A DNA stretch of 64,000 nt from Gigaspora rosea (taxonomy: Eukaryota > Glomeromycota > Glomeromycetes > Diversisporales > Gigasporaceae). The notes beneath the pieces are model-generated. The model was not told the DNA's origin. It did not search any database and saw nothing but the letters and a program-made list of their open reading frames with translations. Shown piece by piece: positions 58,373 to 64,000 of this stretch. Location of the stretch: assembly GCA_003550325.1 (NCBI GenBank), contig QKWP01002047.1, forward strand, positions 1 through 64,000, in the 5' to 3' direction. Position 1 is the first letter of the stretch; every line of letters starts with the position of its first letter. The position numbers and the translations under genes are program-made.

Positions 58373-60867
58373 TACTATCATCGATCATTGTTTTATATCA
58401 CTGTTCGGTAGAAGAGATCAAACATCTTCGCGGACCGGTCAATATGAATCCAAATTAATGTGCACCAAAAACTCATACAATATCACGAGACGATGTTTAT
58501 AATATATATTGAATACTGTATATCAGATACATAAAAGAATAATGAGTCGAAACACAAGAATGATTTAACCCAATTTAGTTAAAAAAGAATAAACCTGACG
58601 ATTTTTGATCAGGTACTTCAAGAGTAACAGGTAATAAAAAAAAAAACGCACAAATATAAAAAACTTGCACACGTTCAAGATTCTTTCTGTAATACAGCTT
58701 ACAGAGTACAGAACCGTACCGAATATAGAAAGAAGAATACATACTAAAATGTATTCTACGATAACGTAATAATTATTTGAGGGACAGTTACTGCTGAGTA
58801 ATTATAATTTTATTAGAGTTAGGAAGGTCCAATTTGGAAAATCCGCCGATACGTGTAATATGTGGATGATAATTGGGTCAGCAACATTTAGTTTACAATT
58901 GTTTGCTTAGATCAAGCTGTTTCGCGGCATGAACAGAGCCAACAAATGAAAGCTAAATGATGCTGACCAATATTTCCTACATCTTACTTGATAACGATAT
59001 TATCCGGGAATGTTCATTGATCATTTACTCATATTAATTAATTTAAAAGCAGTGTTTTTCATAAAGTTTATTTTATTGGTCACGGGATTTCTTTCTCTTT
59101 TTTTTTATCCGTCAGTTTTTGATTTTAATAATGGATAAGTATTAACGGTAAGAAAAAAAGATATATAATCAAAAATATAAAGATTCCAGATCAGTCCGAA
59201 CGTGGAATAAATTATAGATATACCATGAGTAGAATTAATATGAGTAACATGATCAATAGTAACTATCGGATAATATTTATTACTGTATAAGCGTTTAAAA
59301 TAAGTCATTCAGGTTCATGAAGATTTACTATTCAATTTTGTTTATTCAAGTTAATTAGTCGATAAACATAAATAAAGTGAAAATAATTAAAATAAAATTA
59401 TACAATTAAGATGTTCTTATTATGGAATACGACCATTCAAGGATTGTCAAATTAAATTATCAATTATTTAAAGAACTTAACTTTGAACTAATTCGTATGA
59501 GAGAATATTAGAAATATTGGAGGACGTTCGACTCGGTATTTTTTGCAATATTATTGAACACAAAAAATCCTAATTTTGTATATATTGGTAAAATTATCAA
59601 CACACAAATTATAATAATTAAATACGAATTAAGTGAAATTAAATGAAATTAAATATTGTAAATAATCCAATTAATAAATTAAGTCGGAAAAATGAATGTA
59701 GAATTGATTATCAATGTATTGGTATGAAATGATTTATTGTATAGTAGATTGTGGGAACCAATTACTTGAATGTTTGACGGGTTTATCGATATCGGGTAAA
59801 ATTTATACCCGTGTATACTTGTTTAATTATTACTCAGGTGGCATTTATACTATCCTAATACTATTTCAATGGTAGACTAATAGTAGTTTATGAAGTAGTA
59901 CAATTATTTATCGTTATTAGTGATTACTACCCATAATACTTAGGAATATAAATATGCTTATTACAAGGTGCAAAAAGGAATTTATTTTACTTACAGAAAG
60001 AGAATACTACAAAATTATTTGTCCACTTACGTACGTAATGTTGCTTTACTCGACGAACACGATAATTCATTATTTACAAAGTCCAGATTTTTATAAAAAT
60101 TTGTACAAAAACATGCAAACTTTACAGACTTTTGCAGCAAAGTTGTTTATCATTGTGTATAAGTACATAACAAACGAAAAAAAAATAGGAATTTACCAAT
60201 CGGGAAACAGAAAAATAATTTTATCCGAGATTTAATTGAATATTAATGGCAAGAAAAGTAATAATAACAGTGACAGTGCAACTTAAACAAATATCGAGAA
60301 TAAGAAACCAGGCATCAGTATTACAAATAGTACGTACGTACGATGTGCGTAACATGCGGAAATTCTACGGACAGTTAGGGTGTTCAAATTAATCAAACCA
60401 TAGTGTCACAAATCGTGATTTGTGACATTAGAGGATTCAATTAATTAGAATAAAATTGCTAAATAATTAAAAAGTATAATTTTTTGGCCTATCCCCCACT
60501 TTTTGTTGGGCTTAAAATAGAATGAATTCATGGCACGCTAAAAGTGCTGGATAACACATCAATGTGTTAGGTAGTATTTTAAATGTGTAGTATACAGTAT
60601 TAAATTTAAATTTTTTTAAATGCAAATCTTCCAATGTAGTAGAGAGAGAGTCCCTTCAATTTTTCTAATAAGAAGCATAAAGAAAGTTTCCCTTTGCTTA
60701 CCTTAAAATAATAAAGGAAGTAAACTAGTGTAGTGCTGAAGAGACCTTTATTCGAATAAATCATAAACTTGTCTCCCTTAGAGTTAAATCGGTGTGTCAA
60801 TACATATGCTCCCGAATAGCTGATAGTTAGGGTCATATTTCTTTAAGGTTGATTTCATGTATGAATT
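58373..60867. other. intergenic DNA with one unsupported open frame
   Basis: AT-rich. A 93-codon frame at 59954-60235 (plus; MLITRCKKEFILLTEREYYK) has gene-like composition but no recognised motif; it may be a short orphan gene or chance. A near-perfect 24-bp palindrome (TGTCACAAATCGTGATTTGT then GACA) lies at 60404-60427. A GTAC-rich word is at about 60331-60342. Confidence 0.3.
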
Positions 60868-61112
60868 TATATATGAATTCGCACTACTTTAGGTACATTT
60901 TTTTTCTACACTGTAATAGAGCCGGTTTGCAGTAACTTTTGATACCTTTTAGTAAAATTAAATTAATAATTTGGTAAAGTTATTACATGACCGGCTCTAT
61001 TACAATATAGAGCTAAAAAGAACTATTGATTAAAAAAAAAAAAAAAAAACGATACGATTTGTATGTTAATTGGGTAAAAAAATGTACCTAAAGTAGTTCG
61101 AATTCATATAAA
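60868..61112. mobile_element. foldback MITE with a second one nested
   Basis: The outer arms (ATATGAATTCGCACTACTTT then AGGTACATTTTTTT, and its complement ending CGAATTCATAT) span about 35 bases. Inside, GTAATAGAGCCGGT (about 60916) and ACCGGCTCTATTAC (about 60990) form a second pair of arms. No coding region. Confidence 0.8.
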
Positions 61113-61817
61113 TTCAATTTTATCGCAGATAGATGCGAAATTTAGACTAGAATTTGATTCAGACCAAGTTTTAATGGAAGGATAGATAATCAGTTGACAC
61201 AAAATACGATCGTGGATTGTCGGGAAATTTTAGTACATTAGTAATTAAGTTTTTTTGCACAGAAATAGAAGATTTTTCGTGCACAAATAGTACTTATTAC
61301 AATATTTTTGCAGAAATTAGACAGAAACTTTACCTGAAATCGATGGTTTGCGAAACGCTAATGTTTTCAAGAGAATTTAACAAATTTGATGCAATGACAT
61401 AAATATGATAAATAATTCCATGCTTTTGTATAGACTGAATTAAAAATCAATGACATCGCATATTTTATACATAATGAAAATAATTCGTAAATTAACAATG
61501 CTTAATAACTATTAGTTTATCTTTTGATGAAACCGAAATTAAAACTACAGTGTTCTGTTTTAATACAATATGATAAAATTAGACTATACAGGTATAGTTT
61601 ATATCTTTGATTTAAACATCTAATGCTAGGAAACGAAATTGTTGTCTGATGAGCATGTTTTTTTTTTTGTATTAGTCAAAGTTTGTCAACTATTAATTAA
61701 CGTGTAGTTCTTTAATTCTCTCATGATTTGGATCGATTTTTAATGCAATTAATGTTAAAAACTTGTGTTTTTTGTAATTAAAAAATCACAGTCATATTCG
61801 TTAAAACTTTTTTAATA
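61113..61817. other. intergenic DNA
   Basis: No recognised gene. A 61-codon frame at 61217-61402 has a fairly natural composition (FSCTNSTYYNIFAEIRQKLY) but nothing else in support. Confidence 0.3.
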
Positions 61818-61865
61818 TCGGGTATTAGTGATTGGCGTCGTAATTCAAATCATGAATGTAGTAAT

Positions 61866-63238
61866 GTAGTAATTATTTACTACAAAAAGTAGTAATTGTA
61901 ATAATATTTACTACATGTAGTAAATATTACTACATGTAGTAATTATTATTATATATAATTTTTATTACCACAAGTAGTATTTATTACTACATGTAGTATT
62001 TATTACTACATGTAGTATTTATTACTANNNNNNNNNNNNNNNNNNNNNNNNNNNNNNNNNNNNNNNNNNNNNNNNNNNNNNNNNNNNNNNNNNNNNNNNN
62101 NNNNNNNNNNNNNNNNNNNNNNNNNNNNNNNNNNNNNNNNNNNNNNNNNNNNNNNNNNNNNNNNNNNNNNNNNNNNNNNNNNNNNNNNNNNNNNNNNNNN
62201 NNNNNNNNNNNNNNNNNNNNNNNNNNNNNNNNNNNNNNNNNNNNNNNNNNNNNNNNNNNNNNNNNNNNNNNNNNNNNNNNNNNNNNNNNNNNNNNNNNNN
62301 NNNNNNNNNNNNNNNNNNNNNNNNNNNNNNNNNNNNNNNNNNNNNNNNNNNNNNNNNNNNNNNNNNNNNNNNNNNNNNNNNNNNNNNNNNNNNNNNNNNN
62401 NNNNNNNNNNNNNNNNNNNNNNNNNNNNNNNNNNNNNNNNNNNNNNNNNNNNNNNNNNNNNNNNNNNNNNNNNNNNNNNNNNNNNNNNNNNNNNNNNNNN
62501 NNNNNNNNNNNNNNNNNNNNNNNNNNNNNNNNNNNNNNNTATTACTACATGTAGTAAGTATTACTACATGTAGTAAGTATTACTACATGTAGTAAGTATT
62601 ACTACATGTAGTAAGTATTACTACATGTAGTAAGTATTACTACATGTAGTAAGTATTACTACATGTAGTAAGTATTACTACATGTAGTAAGTATTACTAC
62701 ATGTAGTAAGTATTACTACATGTAGTAAGTATTACTACATGTAGTAAGTATTACTACATGTAGTAAGTATTACTACATGTAGTAAGTATTACTACATGTA
62801 GTAAGTATTACTACATGTAGTAAGTATTACTACATGTAGTAAGTATTACTACATGTAGTAAGTATTACTACATGTAGTAAGTATTACTACATGTAGTAAG
62901 TATTACTACATGTAGTAAGTATTACTACATGTAGTAAGTATTACTACATGTAGTAAGTATTACTACATGTAGTAAGTATTACTACATGTAGTAAGTATTA
63001 CTACATGTAGTAAGTATTACTACATGTAGTAAGTATTACTACATGTAGTAAGTATTACTACATGTAGTAAGTATTACTACATGTAGTAAGTAATACTACA
63101 TGTAGTAAGTATTACTACATGTAATAAGTATTAATACATGTAGTAAATATTACTACATGTAGTAAGTAATACTACAATTACGGTTTAAAAAAGACCATGT
63201 AGTAATATATGTAGTAAATATAATTGTAGTAATTAGCC
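61866..63238. repeat. 19-bp palindromic satellite (TATTACTACATGTAGTAAG)
   Basis: Right of the gap, about 30 near-identical 19-bp units run from 62540 to about 63120. Each carries the perfect 14-bp palindrome TACTACATGTAGTA. Left of the gap, units are variable, with TTTATTACTACATGTAGTA and shorter TAGTAAT words. Units at both edges are more diverged than those in the middle, the usual pattern for unequal exchange or slippage. Confidence 0.95.
62028..62539. other. assembly gap, 512 N
   Basis: A run of N breaks the satellite. The units on the two sides differ (TATT versus AAGT spacer), so the true array may be longer or shorter than the gap drawn. Confidence 1.
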
Positions 63239-63266
63239 ATTTACGACGCCAATCACTATCGGGTAT

Positions 63267-63620
63267 ACATATCACGAACCATTTTTGAATTCTTCATCGA
63301 AAAATTTGAAAATGGCATGTTTCTTAATTCGACGTGAATCGACGTGAATTAATGAATAACGGTTTTAATAAATTACACCAGTGGTGTTCAACACAGTCAT
63401 TGATATATTTCAAAAATTAACTAAATAATTTGAGGTAGATGTTCTAAGCAAAATCTCAGAATCACGAAAAGCTTATGTGTAACAAAATTTGTACCTTTAT
63501 ATCAAATTATTATTATACTATTTAACCTATTCTATCCACCAATACCTTAAATATATATAATAATAAAATTATGTATGGTGTTGAACACCAGTAGTATGAT
63601 AATTAATATATACCATATAA
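63267..63620. other. intergenic DNA
   Basis: No gene. The word TGGTGTTCAACAC (63383) and TGGTGTTGAACACCAG (63576) are related; the second is a near-perfect palindrome, and the pair could be a degraded inverted repeat of about 210 bases. Confidence 0.35.
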
Positions 63621-63700
63621 CCGCGAAATAACGCACAGGGGCGTTATTTCTATCTTGGCCCGAATTAAGCTTAATTTCACCCCTGCGTGTTATTTCGCGG
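63621..63700. mobile_element. palindromic MITE family B, copy 3
   Basis: CCGCGAAATAACGCACAGGG and CCCTGCGTGTTATTTCGCGG are near-perfect arms around CTTGGCCCGAATTAAGCTTA. The centre is shared with 23055-23158 and 46428-46513. This is the best-preserved copy. Confidence 0.8.
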
Positions 63701-63712
63701 GGGTCCGTATTA

Positions 63713-64000
63713 TTTCGCCGACAATCACTTTACCGACATAACATTTTACCGACAAATACTCACCGACAAGTTCATTTTACCGACAGTTTGTTTCACCGAA
63801 GTTCATTTCACCGACAAGTTTTTTTTCAAAAGCGCCCTAACTTTAGCCCTAATTCTACCTAATTCTAACCTAACCCAAACGAAAATGACCAGAATTACTT
63901 TGTCGGTGAAATGAGCTTCGGTGAAATAAACTGTCGGTAAAATGAACGTGTCGGTGAATAATTGTCGGTGAAATGTTATGTCGGTGAAGTGATTGTCGAT
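63713..64000. mobile_element. foldback element of CACCGACA motifs, cut by window end
   Basis: Left arm: CCGACAATCACTTTACCGAC and several TTTTACCGACA or TTTCACCGA units. The right arm is the complement (GTCGGTGAAATG units) running to the window end at GATTGTCGAT. The loop has degenerate CCCTAA/CCTAACCC tracts. The right boundary is at or just beyond base 64000. Confidence 0.85.

Larger units (their letters stand above)
61826..63258. mobile_element. hAT-like element containing an expanded satellite
   Basis: The ends are TAGTGATTGGCGTCGTAA and TTACGACGCCAATCACTA, 18 bases and exactly complementary. An exact 8-bp duplication, TCGGGTAT, flanks it (61818-61825 and 63259-63266). Almost the whole interior is the TACTACATGTAGTA satellite plus a run of unknown bases. 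No transposase. The array grew inside the element, since the repeat occurs nowhere else in the window. Confidence 0.92.

Noticed and set aside
62540..63130. The 19-bp array as a CRISPR array
   Set aside because: There are no unique spacers; the whole 19-bp unit repeats, and the host looks eukaryotic. It is a satellite inside a MITE.
1..64000. A subtelomere, because of TTAGGG tracts
   Set aside because: The tracts are one to three units long and mostly lie inside transposable elements. No long terminal array is present.
1..64000. A complete autonomous hAT, mariner or PIF transposase
   Set aside because: No open or decayed transposase domain (RNase H-like DDE, BED finger) could be read in any frame; all TIR elements here appear non-autonomous.

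Overview
The window looks like nuclear DNA of an arbuscular mycorrhizal fungus close to Rhizophagus (Glomeromycotina). This is inferred from very AT-rich intergenic DNA, short GT-AG introns, and gene families expanded in those genomes: F-box/LRR, Sel1 repeats, RNI-type LRR, UDP-glycosyltransferase, P450, Helitrons and PD-(D/E)XK nuclease-fold proteins. No database search was possible.

Gene content is sparse and mostly decayed. From left to right: an F-box/LRR gene broken by one homopolymer frameshift (866-2463, minus); an unrecognised multi-exon pseudogene (about 13.3-14.1 kb); a five-exon UDP-glycosyltransferase pseudogene (17.1-19.2 kb, minus); Sel1-repeat and LRR pseudogenes (32.5-35.5 kb); a Helitron with a Rep-helicase pseudogene (38.7-44.5 kb, minus); a six-exon cytochrome P450 gene (51.5-53.5 kb, minus); and a decayed PD-(D/E)XK-fold gene (57.1-57.6 kb). 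No rRNA, convincing tRNA, CRISPR array or operon was found.

The space between genes is filled with non-autonomous DNA transposons. Nine elements have hAT-like ends (YAG-type termini) and 8-bp target duplications; seven duplications are perfect and two match at 7 of 8 bases. Most carry a private short motif repeated inside them. One of them (61826-63258) holds a 19-bp palindromic satellite that crosses a 512-base assembly gap. Other elements include TA-flanked foldbacks, a PIF/Harbinger-like MITE with TAA duplications, a pogo-like MITE, a three-copy palindromic family, a solo LTR inserted in a 120-bp tandem array, and a LINE-like 3' fragment with a poly(A) tail. Short TTAGGG-like tracts recur in the loops of many unrelated foldbacks.

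The genes do not form a pathway. The window is best read as a TE-dense accessory region where duplicated gene-family members are decaying. The P450 is the only gene that still looks largely usable. In the Helitron, all 12 in-frame stops can be explained by single C-to-T (or G-to-A) changes, which suggests deamination of methylated DNA or a RIP-like process.
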